64,000 nucleotides of DNA from contig NC_010505.1 in the NCBI RefSeq assembly GCF_000019725.1, positions 3,413,001 through 3,477,000 of the forward strand. The letters run 5' to 3'. The stretch's first letter is position 1. Every line of letters begins with the position of its first letter. Origin of the DNA: Methylobacterium radiotolerans JCM 2831. Its GTDB lineage: Bacteria; Pseudomonadota; Alphaproteobacteria; Rhizobiales; Beijerinckiaceae. Under the pieces are notes generated by a model. It ran no database searches. It worked only from the letters and a program-made list of their open reading frames with translations, and was not told the origin of the DNA. Of this stretch, positions 16,786 through 28,491 are shown piece after piece. The position numbers and the translations under genes are program-made.

Positions 16786-18825
16786 TCAGGCCGCTCGAAC
16801 CCAGACCGCAGTGTCGTGGAAGGCGGCACCGTCGTTGGGCGCGGCCGGCGCCGACCCGATCAGCGTGTTGATGCCCCCGTCCCCGCCCGCGAAGGCCGCG
16901 CTCGGCCACAGGCTCTCGACCACCACGACGCCCGGCTGCTGCCCCTCGGCGAGCCGCGCGTGCAACCGGACCCGACCGCGGGCATTGCCGACCTCGACGG
17001 CGTCGCCCGTACCGATCCCGAGCCGCACGCCGTCCGCCGGGTGGATCAGGCAGGTCGGCCGCCCCTCGCGGCGGAGCGACTCGGGCACGTTGGTGAAGGT
17101 CGCGTTGAGGAACTGACGGGCCGGCGGGGCGATCATCCGGAACGGGTGCTCCGCGTCGGCGGGCTCGGCCTCCGGCCAGTGATCCGGGAGGGCCGGCATG
17201 CCGGCCGCGCGCGGACCCAGCGCCGCCCAGTCGGGGGCGAAGCGGAAGCGCCCGTCGGGATGGCCGAACCCGGTCAGGAAGTGGCTCTCGGCGAAATCCG
17301 GCTGCGCGTCGATCCAGCCCTCCGCCTCCAGCCTGTCGAGACCGCCCCAGCCGGAGCGCGCGAGGGTGGCGTCGGCGAGGTCCCGGGCGGTCAGGCGGAA
17401 GCCCGCGTGGTCCGCGCCGAGCCGGGCGGCGAGCCCCGACAGGAGCGCGTGGTTCGAGCGGCACTCGCCCGGCGGCTCCAGGATCGCCGGCCCGGCCTGG
17501 ATGTGGCTGTGGCCGCCGGCGCCGTAGATGTCGTCGTGTTCCAGGAAGGTGGTGGCCGGCAGCACGAGGTCGGCGAGCGCGGCCGTCTCGGTCATGAACT
17601 GCTCGTGCACGGCCACGAACACGTCCGGCCGCGTCAGCCCCGCGCGCACCCGGGCGCTGTCGGGCGCGGAGACCGCGGGATTGGCCGACTGGATCAGCAT
17701 GGCGCGGACCGGCGGGCCGCCCAGCAGGGCGTCGGGATCGTCGGTGAGCACGGCGCCGATCCGGCTCATGTCGAGCTCGCGCACGCCGGGCGCCCTGGCG
17801 TCGAGCCCCTCCGTCAGGGTCTTGTCCCAGTTGAAGATCGCGGCGTGCTGCCAGAGGGCGCCGCCGCCCTCGTGCTGCCAGGCGCCGGTGACGGTCGGCA
17901 GGCAGGTCACCGCGTGCAGGTTCACCGCGCCGTTGCGGCTGCGGGTGAAGCCGAAGCCGCAGCGGATGTAGCTGCGCGGCGTGCGCCCGTAGAGGGCCGC
18001 GAAGGCCTCGATCGCGGCGGGCTCCAGGCCGGTGATCGCCGCCGCCCATTCGGGGGTGCGCGACGCCAGATGCGCCTCCAGCGCCGCCGTGTCCTCGGCC
18101 TGGGCGGCGAGGTAGGCCCGGTCCGCGTGGCCGTCGCGGAACAGGACGTGGAGCACCGCGCAGGCGAGCGCCCCGTCGGTGCCGGGCCGGAGCGCGAGGT
18201 GGAGGTCGGCCGCCGCCGCGGTCCCGGTGCGGTACGGATCGATCACCACCAGCTTGGCGCCCCGTGTCTTGCGGGCGCGGCTGATGTGGGTCATCGCGTT
18301 GACCTGGGTGCTCACCGGGTTGCCGCCCCAGACAACGATCAGGTCGGAGAGCGCCATCTCGCGGGGATCCGGGCCGGCGATCCGGCCGACCCCGGCGCTC
18401 CAGCCCGCGATCGCGACCGCCGTGCAGATGGTGCGCTTGCGCCGCGAGTAGCCCATCACGTGGGTGAGCCGGTGGATACCGTCGCGCTGGACGAGGCCCA
18501 TGGTCCCGCCCGAATTGTACGGCCAGACCGCCTCCGCCCCCCAACGGTCCGCCGTCTCCGAGAAGGCCGCCGCCAGCCGGTCGAGCGCCGCGTCCCAGGA
18601 GATCCGGCGCCACGCCGCGCCGCCCTTCGGCCCGACGCGCTCCAGCGGGTGGAGGATCCGGTCCGGGTGGTGGACGCGCTCGCCGTAGCGGCTGACCTTC
18701 GCGCAGATCACCCCGGCCGTGTAGGGATTGTCGCCGCCCCGGACCGACACGACGCGCCCGTCCGCGACCTGCACGTCGAGGCTGCAGGCAGAGGGACAAT
18801 CGTGCGGGCAGACGGTCCGGACCAA
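16786..18825 (-). CDS. Molybdopterin-dependent oxidoreductase (bis-MGD, [4Fe-4S])
   Basis: A 679-residue member of the DMSO-reductase superfamily. Cys6, Cys10, Cys14 and Cys41 (CPHDCPSAC...GVICAK) form the N-terminal [4Fe-4S] site; GGTMGLVQRDGIHR, VVWGGNPVSTQVNAM and the C-terminal dinucleotide-binding HPADGVRLGIGTGDAVEV bind the molybdopterin guanine dinucleotides. I chose TTG at 18825-18823 as start: a GGGAG lies 8 bases upstream and the Cys motif begins five residues later, whereas an extension to the ATG at 18909 adds a sequence without similarity. No Tat signal, so cytoplasmic. No partner subunits or cofactor genes are adjacent; the substrate is unknown. Confidence 0.88.
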   Translation of the reverse strand: MVRTVCPHDCPSACSLDVQVADGRVVSVRGGDNPYTAGVICAKVSRYGERVHHPDRILHPLERVGPKGGAAWRRISWDAALDRLAAAFSETADRWGAEAVWPYNSGGTMGLVQRDGIHRLTHVMGYSRRKRTICTAVAIAGWSAGVGRIAGPDPREMALSDLIVVWGGNPVSTQVNAMTHISRARKTRGAKLVVIDPYRTGTAAAADLHLALRPGTDGALACAVLHVLFRDGHADRAYLAAQAEDTAALEAHLASRTPEWAAAITGLEPAAIEAFAALYGRTPRSYIRCGFGFTRSRNGAVNLHAVTCLPTVTGAWQHEGGGALWQHAAIFNWDKTLTEGLDARAPGVRELDMSRIGAVLTDDPDALLGGPPVRAMLIQSANPAVSAPDSARVRAGLTRPDVFVAVHEQFMTETAALADLVLPATTFLEHDDIYGAGGHSHIQAGPAILEPPGECRSNHALLSGLAARLGADHAGFRLTARDLADATLARSGWGGLDRLEAEGWIDAQPDFAESHFLTGFGHPDGRFRFAPDWAALGPRAAGMPALPDHWPEAEPADAEHPFRMIAPPARQFLNATFTNVPESLRREGRPTCLIHPADGVRLGIGTGDAVEVGNARGRVRLHARLAEGQQPGVVVVESLWPSAAFAGGDGGINTLIGSAPAAPNDGAAFHDTAVWVRAA

Positions 18826-18967
18826 GCGACGAACTCCCGTGGCGCCAGCATGGGGAAGCAAGGACCGTGCGGTTCTGGGCCTTCGGCCGGAAGACCGCAA
18901 GGCGCGCATGCCGCCGCCTCTCGGGCGACGCCGTGCGGATCGTCGCCGTCGCGCCGGCCGCGAGGGC

Positions 18968-19783
18968 TCAGCGCAGCGCGCTCGACATCGCCGAGAGGGC
19001 GTTGATCACCTGGACCGCCTCCGCGACGTGCGCCGCCGCGAACACGACCTCGCTGCCCTCCCCCCGCCGCAGGCTCGGCCACAGGCAGAACAGGTCCGCC
19101 AGGGCCGGTGTCTGCGCGCGCACGCGGACCTCCAGCGGACCCTCGAGGCGGAAGGACCGCGCGCTCGACTCCCGGAGGGCCGCTGCGACGGCCTCGCCGA
19201 TCGCCGCGCAGCTCTGCGCCGGCGAGAGGCTGATGCCGCTGTTCTGCCCCGTCGCGCGCTTGGTCTCGACGAAGCGCGTGCCCGGGAGCAGCGCGCGGTT
19301 CTCCGCGACGAACACGTCGTCGCCGCTCGCCATCGCCACAGGCACGCCGTAGGCGCCGGCCAGCGCGCCGTAGAGGCCGGCCTCGCCGAGTTCCTGGCCG
19401 TTGATCGCGATCCGCGCGAAGGCGAAGCTGTTGACCGTGTGAGCCAGGATGCCCCGGCCGCTCGCCCGCGCGTGGTAGCCGACGAGGCAGACCGCATCGA
19501 TGTCCTGATCGATCCCGGCCATCATCCCGAGGGGCCGCGGCTTGCCCTGCACGGCCTGCGCCCTGGGGTCGAGGAGGTCCGGGGGCATGTTGCGGAAGTC
19601 GCCGTGCGAGTCGTTGACCAGCACCGCCCGCGCGCCGCCGTCGAAGGCGCCCGCGACGGCGGCATTGGCCTCCCGCGTCATCAGCACCCGCGCGCGCTCG
19701 TACTCGGGATTCCCCGGCGTCGTCTGGACGCGGTGATAGATCCCGGCGACGCCCTCGATATCCGTCGAGATCAGGACGCGCAT
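18968..19783 (-). CDS. M55-family D-aminopeptidase (DppA-like)
   Basis: A 271-residue zinc aminopeptidase like Bacillus DppA, which releases N-terminal D-amino acids from peptides such as D-Ala-D-Ala. Ligand positions are present: Asp8 and Glu10 in STDIEGVAG, His60 in NDSHGDF, His104 in GYHA and a Glu near 134, with the nucleophilic His115 in AHTVNS. The numbering follows the characterised enzyme closely. It is the last gene of the peptide operon, 3 bases after the DmpA-like peptidase. Cytoplasmic, acting on imported peptides. Confidence 0.9.
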   Translation of the reverse strand: MRVLISTDIEGVAGIYHRVQTTPGNPEYERARVLMTREANAAVAGAFDGGARAVLVNDSHGDFRNMPPDLLDPRAQAVQGKPRPLGMMAGIDQDIDAVCLVGYHARASGRGILAHTVNSFAFARIAINGQELGEAGLYGALAGAYGVPVAMASGDDVFVAENRALLPGTRFVETKRATGQNSGISLSPAQSCAAIGEAVAAALRESSARSFRLEGPLEVRVRAQTPALADLFCLWPSLRRGEGSEVVFAAAHVAEAVQVINALSAMSSALR

Positions 19784-19786
19784 CGC

Positions 19787-20860
19787 TCAGGCTCCGAGAA
19801 TTTCGGCCCAGCCGGGCAGGAGATCCGTCAGCGCGTCCCGCCGGTGGCCGTCGCGGCCCGTCACCGCCTGGGCCCGCCAGAGGGCGTGGATGATCGCCTG
19901 CTCGACCCCGTCCGCGGCGGCCTCGAACAATGGATCGAGCTCCGCGTCGTGCAGCAGGGTGGGCGCCGGCATCGGGCGGGCGGGATCCTGCGGCACCGTG
20001 TAGGCGGTCGTGAAGGCCAGCGCGATGTCGCCGCTGCCGTGGCCGAACACCGAGCCGGTCCGGGCGAGGCCGGCCCCGGCCCGCAGGGCGAGGCGGCGGA
20101 GCTGGCGCGCGTCGAGGGGCGCGTCGGTGGCGACGATCATGATGATCGAGCCCTTCTCCGGCGGTTCCGCGCCGGATTCCGGTTCCCCGGCGGCCGCCCG
20201 GAGGTGGGCGGCGAGCGGCGTGCCGCACACCCGGATCTGCGACGGCTTGCCGAAATTGGACAGGACGAGGGTGCCCAGCGTGAACCGGCCGCGCGCGCGC
20301 GTGCGGACACGGCGGGAGGCGGTGCCGATGCCGCCCTTGAGGCCGAAGGTCGACATGCCGCGCCCGGCCCCGACCGACCCTTCCGCGACGGCGGAACCGG
20401 CCGCGTCGAGGGCGTCGCGGTAGTGGCACGCCGCCACCGCCATGCGCTGGATGTCGTTGAGGTAACCGTCGTTGCACTCGAACACGAGCGGGTTGAGCGT
20501 CGGCAGCGCGCGCCCGATCTCCGGATTGTCGGCGATCGCGGCGCGGATCTGGGCGGCGGCCACCGCCGGCACCGAGACGGTGTTGGTCAGGGCGATCGGC
20601 GTCTCGAGCACGCCGAGCTCCTCGACCTGCATCAGGCCGACGGACTTGCCGAAGCCGTTGAGCACGACGCCGGCCGCCGGAACGCGGTCGCGGTAGGGAT
20701 CGCCGCCGTGCGGCCGCACGACGGTCACCCCCGTCTGCACGTCGCCCTCGGCCAGCGTGCAATGGCCGACCGTCACGCCCGGGACGTCGGTGATGGCGTC
20801 GCGCGGGCCCCGCGGCAGGCGGCCGACGCGGGGCGCTGGGCGCGCGGGAGCGGCCTGCAT
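19787..20860 (-). CDS. P1-family peptidase (DmpA-like L-aminopeptidase/D-esterase)
   Basis: A 357-residue self-processing Ntn-type peptidase of the DmpA family. The autocleavage site Gly237-Ser238 is visible in EKGSIIMIVATDAPLD, and upstream are DVPGVTVGH, ALTNTVSVPA and GSVGAGRGMSTFGLKGGIG. The enzyme cleaves N-terminal residues (L-amino acids, D-amino amides, beta-amino acids in relatives). The open frame extends far upstream, but the ATG at 20860 overlaps the permease stop by one base (TGATG), which settles the start. Works with the neighbouring D-aminopeptidase on imported peptides. Confidence 0.92.
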   Translation of the reverse strand: MQAAPARPAPRVGRLPRGPRDAITDVPGVTVGHCTLAEGDVQTGVTVVRPHGGDPYRDRVPAAGVVLNGFGKSVGLMQVEELGVLETPIALTNTVSVPAVAAAQIRAAIADNPEIGRALPTLNPLVFECNDGYLNDIQRMAVAACHYRDALDAAGSAVAEGSVGAGRGMSTFGLKGGIGTASRRVRTRARGRFTLGTLVLSNFGKPSQIRVCGTPLAAHLRAAAGEPESGAEPPEKGSIIMIVATDAPLDARQLRRLALRAGAGLARTGSVFGHGSGDIALAFTTAYTVPQDPARPMPAPTLLHDAELDPLFEAAADGVEQAIIHALWRAQAVTGRDGHRRDALTDLLPGWAEILGA

Positions 20861-21762
20861 CACAGGCGGTCGATCTTCGGGTCGAGGGCGTCCCGGAGCC
20901 CGTCCCCGAGGAGGTTGAAGGCCAGCACCGTGAAGAAGATCGCGAGGCTCGGGAACAGCGCGACGTGCGGCGCCGAGACCATGTCGGCGCGCGCCTCGTT
21001 CAGCATGGCGCCCCACTCGGGCGTCGGCGGCTGCGCGCCCATGCCGAGGAACGACAGGCTCGCGGCCGTGATGATCGAGGTGCCCAGTCGCATGGTGAAG
21101 TAGACCACGATGCCCGAGATCGTGCCCGGCAGGATGTGGCGCAGGAGGATCGTCCGGTCGGGGGCGCCGATGCTCCGCGCGGCCTCGATGTAGGTGCTGT
21201 TCTTCAGGACCAGGGTCGTGCCGCGCACGAGGCGCGCGAAGGCCGGGACGCTGAAGACCGAGACCGCCACGACGACGTTGACGAGCCCGGAGCCCAGGAT
21301 GGCGACGACGCCGAGCGCCAGGAGGATGCCCGGGAAGGCGAACAGCACGTCGGACATGCGCATGACGATCCGGTCCCACCAGCCGCCGTAATAGCCCGCC
21401 AGGAGACCGAGCACGGTCCCGACGAGGCCGCCGACGGCGACCGACAGGAAGCCGGTCGCGAGGGAGATCCGGGCGCCCTCGACGATGCGGCTCAGGATGT
21501 CGCGCCCGAGGGGATCGACGCCGAGCCAGTGCGCGAGCGAGGGGCCCTCGTTGATCCGGTCGTAGTCGAAGTCGTTGACCGGGTCGTAGGGCACGATCCA
21601 CGGCGCCAGCACGGCGACCACGACCAGCAGGCCGATGAAGCCCAGGGCGACGACGGCAACGCGCTGGCGGCGGAACTTGCGCCAGAATTCCGACCACGGC
21701 GTCCGGATGCCGGTGGGGACGGGCGCGACGGTGGGGGCGGCGGGGACGAGGATGTCGGTCAC
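20860..21762 (-). CDS. Dipeptide ABC importer permease (DppC-like)
   Basis: A 300-residue inner-membrane permease. A cytoplasmic N-terminal tail is followed by [20 protein letters not shown], the periplasmic N-terminal domain ([20 protein letters not shown]), and the EAA loop [20 protein letters not shown]. DppC/GsiD type. It starts 7 bases after the DppB-like gene. Confidence 0.94.
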   Translation of the reverse strand: MTDILVPAAPTVAPVPTGIRTPWSEFWRKFRRQRVAVVALGFIGLLVVVAVLAPWIVPYDPVNDFDYDRINEGPSLAHWLGVDPLGRDILSRIVEGARISLATGFLSVAVGGLVGTVLGLLAGYYGGWWDRIVMRMSDVLFAFPGILLALGVVAILGSGLVNVVVAVSVFSVPAFARLVRGTTLVLKNSTYIEAARSIGAPDRTILLRHILPGTISGIVVYFTMRLGTSIITAASLSFLGMGAQPPTPEWGAMLNEARADMVSAPHVALFPSLAIFFTVLAFNLLGDGLRDALDPKIDRL

Positions 21763-21769
21763 GGCCGGC

Positions 21770-22690
21770 TCACCTGTAGCGGATGGTCGGGTTGATGAGG
21801 CCGTAGAGCACGTCCACGACCAGGTTGATCAGGATGAACTCCAGGGAGAACAGCAGGACCAGGGCCTGGATCACCGGGTAGTCGCGCTGGTTCACGGCAT
21901 CGACGAGCAGGCGGCCCATGCCGGGCCAGTTGAACACCGCCTCCACGACGATCGAGCCGCCGAGCAGGAAGCCGAACTGCAGGCCCATCATGGTCACGAC
22001 CGGGATCAGGGCGTTGCGCAGGCAGTGCTTGGCGATGACGACGCGCTCCTTGAGCCCCTTGGCGCGCGCGGTGCGGACGAAATCCTCGCCGATGACCTCC
22101 ACGAAGGCCGCGCGGGTGAAGCGGGCCATCACGGCGGCCACGGCCGCGCCCAGCGTCAGCGACGGCAGCACGTAGTGCCGCCACGTGTCGGCGCCGACGG
22201 TCGGCAGCCAGCCGAGCTCGACCGAGAAGATCTGCATCAGCAGGATGCCGAGCGCGAAGGCGGGGAACGAGATGCCCGAAATGGCGAGCGTCATCCCGAC
22301 CCGGTCGGGCCACTCGTTGCGGTAGACCGCCGAGACGATGCCGATGATCAGCCCGAAGGCGACCGCCCAGGCCATGCTGGTGAGCGTGAGCAGAAGGGTC
22401 GGCAGGAAGCGCTCGCCGATCTCGGTCGAGACCGGACGGCGGGTGCGGATCGAGGTGCCGAGATCCCCGCGGGCGAGGTTGACGAAGTAGCGCACGAACT
22501 GTTGCGGCAGCGGCCGGTCGAGGCCGAGTTCGGTGCGCACCAGCGCCACCGTCTGGGCGTCGGCATCCTGCCCGGCCGCCAGCCGCGCCGGATCGCCGGG
22601 CAGCAGGTGGACGAACAGGAAGACCAGCACCGAGACGATCAGCAGCGTCGGCAGCAGCCCGAGGAGCCGCTTGAGCAGGAAGGTCAGCAT
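21770..22690 (-). CDS. Dipeptide ABC importer permease (DppB-like)
   Basis: A 306-residue inner-membrane permease of DppB/GsiC type. The first segment is [20 protein letters not shown], followed by [12 protein letters not shown], the usual signature after TM1, and the EAA loop [20 protein letters not shown]. It forms the channel with the following DppC-like protein. The binding-protein gene lies 105 bases upstream. Confidence 0.94.
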   Translation of the reverse strand: MLTFLLKRLLGLLPTLLIVSVLVFLFVHLLPGDPARLAAGQDADAQTVALVRTELGLDRPLPQQFVRYFVNLARGDLGTSIRTRRPVSTEIGERFLPTLLLTLTSMAWAVAFGLIIGIVSAVYRNEWPDRVGMTLAISGISFPAFALGILLMQIFSVELGWLPTVGADTWRHYVLPSLTLGAAVAAVMARFTRAAFVEVIGEDFVRTARAKGLKERVVIAKHCLRNALIPVVTMMGLQFGFLLGGSIVVEAVFNWPGMGRLLVDAVNQRDYPVIQALVLLFSLEFILINLVVDVLYGLINPTIRYR

Positions 22691-22795
22691 AGGCTCGCGC
22701 CCGGGATCCGGGGTTTCCGTGAGGCGATCGCGCGGGAGCGCCGCGCCGGGCCGGCCATCGATCGGGCCGCCCGGCGCAGGGGCCGCGATCGGCGG

Positions 22796-24343
22796 CTACT
22801 GAGCGACGGCGATTTCGCCGGAATCGATGTTGCCGTCGGGCATGACGTACACGCCGGAAAGCCGCGCGGAGGTCGCGTAGAGGTTCTGCTCGGTGACCAG
22901 CGGCGCCCAGGGCGCGTCCTTCATCACGATCTCCTGGGCCTTGGCGTAGAGTTCGGCCCGCTCCGCGTCGTTCGTTGAGACCAGCGCCCTGGCGAGGAGG
23001 GCGTCGAACTCGGCGTTGCTGTAATAGGCGGTGTTGTTGAGCTTGGGCGGCCAGGCCTCCGTCGCCAGCAGCGGCCGCAGGCCCCAATCGGCCTCGCCGG
23101 TCGAGGACGACCAGCCGGCATAGTAGAGGCGGACGCGGGCGGTCTTCGGATCCGGAGCGGTCTGCACCCACTCGGTGCGCTGGCCGGGCTCCAGGGCCAG
23201 GGTCTGGACCTTGATGCCGACCTGCCCGAGCTGCTGCTGGAGGAACTGGATCGCCTTCTGGGCGGTGGTGGTGGTGTAGGCGCTCCAGAGGGTCGCCTCG
23301 AAGCCGTTCGCGTAGCCGGCCTCCTTCAGGAGCTGGCGCGCCTTGGCCGGATCGTAGGGCCACGGATCCATCTTGTGGGCGTAGAGCACGCCCTGCGGGA
23401 CGATGCCCTGGGCGGGGAAGGCGTAGCCCGAGAAGGCGACCTTGGCCAACGCCTCCTTGTTGATCGCGTAGTTGATCGCCTGGCGGACGCGCAGGTCGTC
23501 GAACGGCTTCTGCAGCACGTTCATGCTGAGATACCGCTCGATGATCGAGGCGTGGACCTCGATCTTCAGCTTCTTGTTGGATTCGAGCATCTTGGCCTGC
23601 TCGTACGGCAGCGGGAAGGCGAAGTCGGCCTCTCCGGTCTGCAGCATGGCGGCGCGTGTGCCGTTCTCGGGCACCGGCTTCCACGTGATGGTGTCGACCT
23701 TCGGGAAGCCGGCCTGCCAATAATCGGCAAACTTCGCGCCCTTGACGTAGTCGGTCTGCTTCCAGTCGACGAAGGTGAACGGCCCGGTGCCGACCGGGTG
23801 GAAGGCGATGTCCTTGCCGTACTTCTTCAGGGCCGTGGGCGAGATGATCGCCGCCGAGGCGTGGGCCAGCGAGTTGATGAACGGCCCGAAGGGCTCCTTC
23901 AGGGTGATGCGCAGGCTCGTGGGCGAGAGCACCTCGATCGTCTTGATGCGGTTGAACTGGTTGTACCGCGCGAGGTGGTTCTCCGGGTCGAGGACGCGGT
24001 CGAGATTGGCCTTCACCGCAGCGGCGTCGAACGTCGTGCCGTCGTGGAATTTGACGCCCTCGCGCAGCTTGAACGTGTAGACCAGGCCGTCGGGCGAGGT
24101 CTCGTAGCTCTCGGCCAGGACGTTGCGGACCTTCAGGTCCTTGTCGAAGCCGAAGAGGCCCTCGTAGAACGACTTGGTGACGGCGGTCGTGAGCGTGGTG
24201 TTCGTGTTGTACGGGTCGAGAGTCTCGGGCTGGCCGCTGATCGCCAGGATCGGGTCGCCCGCCGCGGCGGCGGGCGCGGCCGCCACGGCGAGCAGGCCGG
24301 CGGCGAGGAGGAAGCGCTCGAACATGGTCAGACCTCGGGGCAT
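22796..24343 (-). CDS. Dipeptide/glutathione-type ABC substrate-binding protein
   Basis: A periplasmic binding protein of up to 515 residues, family 5 (DppA/GsiB/OppA). A signal peptide (FLLAAGLLAVAAAPAAAAG) is followed by LAISGQPETLDPYNT, SFYEGLFGFD, VYTFKLREGVKFHDG and the C-terminal region. Two starts are possible: 24343 (AGGA upstream) and the ATG at 24325 (GAGG upstream); the second gives a more typical signal peptide. It delivers di- or oligopeptides, perhaps isoaspartyl or gamma-glutamyl ones given the operon, to the two permeases downstream. Confidence 0.93.
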   Translation of the reverse strand: MPRGLTMFERFLLAAGLLAVAAAPAAAAGDPILAISGQPETLDPYNTNTTLTTAVTKSFYEGLFGFDKDLKVRNVLAESYETSPDGLVYTFKLREGVKFHDGTTFDAAAVKANLDRVLDPENHLARYNQFNRIKTIEVLSPTSLRITLKEPFGPFINSLAHASAAIISPTALKKYGKDIAFHPVGTGPFTFVDWKQTDYVKGAKFADYWQAGFPKVDTITWKPVPENGTRAAMLQTGEADFAFPLPYEQAKMLESNKKLKIEVHASIIERYLSMNVLQKPFDDLRVRQAINYAINKEALAKVAFSGYAFPAQGIVPQGVLYAHKMDPWPYDPAKARQLLKEAGYANGFEATLWSAYTTTTAQKAIQFLQQQLGQVGIKVQTLALEPGQRTEWVQTAPDPKTARVRLYYAGWSSSTGEADWGLRPLLATEAWPPKLNNTAYYSNAEFDALLARALVSTNDAERAELYAKAQEIVMKDAPWAPLVTEQNLYATSARLSGVYVMPDGNIDSGEIAVAQ

Positions 24344-24374
24344 GGGACGATCCTGCTGGCGGGGATAGGCAATA

Positions 24375-26288
<1,914 letters not shown>

Positions 26289-26296
26289 GGCGGATC

Positions 26297-27274
26297 TCAG
26301 CGCGCGGGAGCCGGGACGCGGCGGGATTCGCCGAAGATCGCGGTGGTTGGCGCCTCGCCGGGGCGGACGACACCGCGATACATGCCCTCGGTGTTGAACG
26401 GCATCGCGACCCGGCCGCGCGCGTCGACGGCGATCAATCCGCCGCGGCCCCCGACCGCCGGGAGAGCGTCCTCGACCACCGCCCGAGCCGCCGCCGCGAG
26501 GTCCTGGCCCCCGTAGGCCATGCGCGCGCAGACATCGTGCGCCGCCGCGACGCGGATGAAGGCTTCCCCCGTACCGGTGCAGGAGATTGCGGCGGTCCGG
26601 TCGTCCGCGTAGGTGCCCGCGCCGATCAGCGGCGAGTCGCCGATCCGGCCCGGACGCTTGTTGGTCATGCCGCCGGTCGAGGTCAGGGCGGCGAGATGGC
26701 CGTCCCGGTCGAGGGCGACGGCGCCCACCGTGCCGAACTTGCGGGTCTCGTCGAGGGGGCCCGACGCCGCGTCGTGGTCGAGGGCGACCTGTCCGGCGGC
26801 CCGGGCCCGGCGGAGCTGGTCGCGGCGGGCCTCCGTCGAGAAGAAGTCCGGCTCGACCATCTCCAGGCCGTGCTGCCGCGCGAAGGCCTCGGCGCCGGCC
26901 CCGGCCATCAGGACGTGCTCGCCCGCCTCCATCACCGCGCGGGCCGCGCGGCCGGGCCGGCGCACCCGCGCGACGCCCGCGACGGCGCCGGCCCGCAGGG
27001 TGGCGCCGTCCATGAGCGCGGCGTCGAGCTCGTGGGTCTCGGCGCTGGTGAAGACGGCCCCGTGGCCGGCGTTGAAGAGCGGGCACTCTTCGAGGAGGTC
27101 GACGGCGACGCTCACGGCGTCGAGGGCGCTGCCGCCGTCGGCGAGGCAGGCCGCTCCGGCCGCCAGGATGTCCGCGAGGGCCGCGTGGTAGCGCGCCTCG
27201 CCCGGATCATCCTGATTCTGCGCGATCGTCCCGGCGCCGCCGTGGATCACGAGAACGGGGCGGTGGTCGCTCAT
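26297..27274 (-). CDS. iaaA: Isoaspartyl peptidase / L-asparaginase (plant-type, Ntn hydrolase)
   Basis: A 325-residue Ntn hydrolase of the IaaA family. It cleaves itself before the catalytic Thr182 (KFGTVGAV) to give alpha and beta subunits that hydrolyse isoaspartyl dipeptides and asparagine. The N-terminal [21 protein letters not shown] and [18 protein letters not shown] blocks are typical. The gene overlaps the RpiR regulator stop (ATGA at 27271-27274) and lies 8 bases before the ABC ATPase gene. The order iaaA - peptide ABC importer matches the E. coli iaaA-gsiABCD locus, so it probably processes isopeptides imported by this transporter. Confidence 0.93.
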   Translation of the reverse strand: MSDHRPVLVIHGGAGTIAQNQDDPGEARYHAALADILAAGAACLADGGSALDAVSVAVDLLEECPLFNAGHGAVFTSAETHELDAALMDGATLRAGAVAGVARVRRPGRAARAVMEAGEHVLMAGAGAEAFARQHGLEMVEPDFFSTEARRDQLRRARAAGQVALDHDAASGPLDETRKFGTVGAVALDRDGHLAALTSTGGMTNKRPGRIGDSPLIGAGTYADDRTAAISCTGTGEAFIRVAAAHDVCARMAYGGQDLAAAARAVVEDALPAVGGRGGLIAVDARGRVAMPFNTEGMYRGVVRPGEAPTTAIFGESRRVPAPAR

Positions 27275-28209
27275 GGAACGGTTCCCGGAGGCGGTGTGTC
27301 GGACAGGTCGTCGGCTCCGCCCTGCGGCGGCCAGGCGGCGTAGTCGCGGTCGAGCCAGGGCAGCACCGCTTCCGTCACCCGCGTCGCGGCCGGCACCAGA
27401 TCCACGGTCGCGTGGGCGAAGGCGCTCGCGAGGGCCTCGACGAGGGCCGTCAGGCTGGCATCCGAGGCCGCGAAGTAGTGGCAGTCCGTCTGGGCGTAGA
27501 GCGCGAGGGTGGCGGTCGCCACGAGGGGCGAGTGCGGGCCGTCGGTCAGCGCCAGCACCGCGGCGCCGTGCTTCCGGGCGATCTCGGCGAGCCGCACCGT
27601 GTCGGCGAAGTAGCGCGGGGTGGCGAGGGCGATGACGAGGTCGTCGGCCGTCAGCCGGCGCAGGGTCCGCGCGGCGAAGCCCGGCCCCTCCAGCGTCGCC
27701 AGCAGGTGGACGTCCTCGCGGTTCACGTCGAGGTTGCGCGCGAGGATGCCGGCCGGCCAGCTGCTGCTGCCCAGGCCCACCACGTAGACTCGCCGGGCCT
27801 GCCGGATCGCCTCGACCGCGCGGCCGCACGTCTCGCCGTCGAGCCCGCGCCGCGTCGCCTCGATGTTGCGGACGATGTCGGCCAGGGCCCCGTCGAGGAT
27901 CCCGGACACGGTCGTGGGCTGCTCCCGGCCGCCGCGCAGCTTCTCGACCGGGGCGAGCGCCTTCTCGTAGCCGAGGACGAGGGCCGCGCGGAACTTCGCG
28001 TAGCCCGCGTAGCCGACAGCGCGGGCGAACCGGTTGGCGGTCGCGACGGAGACGCCGACGAGATCCGCCAGCTCGTTGACCGGGAGCGTCGCGGCGCGGA
28101 GCGGGTGATCGAGGACGAAGCGGGCAACCTGCCGATGGGCGGCGCTGAGGGACGGGTACGCCTGCGCGATGCGCTGGGCGACAGATGCTTCCCCAGGTTG
28201 CAGTGCCAC
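27271..28209 (-). CDS. MurR/RpiR-family transcriptional regulator
   Basis: A 312-residue cytoplasmic regulator. The N-terminal RpiR helix-turn-helix (1-80; LSAAHRQVARFVLDHP, NELADLVGVSVATANRFARA) is followed by a SIS sugar-phosphate-binding domain (VYVVGLGSSSWPAGILARNL). It is the first gene of the peptide operon and overlaps the isoaspartyl peptidase start by 4 bp, so it is likely autoregulatory. The SIS domain suggests a phosphosugar or muramyl-type effector, which would fit cell-wall peptide salvage; inferred. Confidence 0.92.
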   Translation of the reverse strand: MALQPGEASVAQRIAQAYPSLSAAHRQVARFVLDHPLRAATLPVNELADLVGVSVATANRFARAVGYAGYAKFRAALVLGYEKALAPVEKLRGGREQPTTVSGILDGALADIVRNIEATRRGLDGETCGRAVEAIRQARRVYVVGLGSSSWPAGILARNLDVNREDVHLLATLEGPGFAARTLRRLTADDLVIALATPRYFADTVRLAEIARKHGAAVLALTDGPHSPLVATATLALYAQTDCHYFAASDASLTALVEALASAFAHATVDLVPAATRVTEAVLPWLDRDYAAWPPQGGADDLSDTPPPGTVP

Positions 28210-28491
28210 GGCGCCAGGCCCGATCGAAAATTCTCAACTGAGCCGAGATTGAGAAACTTTTAGATCATTTGCAAGCCGAGACCTGCCGCTTCCGGTGGCA
28301 TCCCCTGCACAAATCATCGCGTTCCATGGGTCGCCGGGAGGCGCATCGGCGGCGAAGGCGCGCTGCGGCGCGCCCCGCCGCCTCTCCCCGGCCTGGCGGC
28401 ATGGCTGGTCGGCCATCGCCGGCGACTGGCACCGGATCCTGTCAGCGGGTCGGCCGAAGGACGGGCGGGCTCGCGGCCGAGGGGCTTCGGC

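Noticed and set aside
28295..28491. Possible small gene between the RpiR and GntR genes
   Set aside because: Short frames only, no ribosome-binding site, and composition like other shadow frames.
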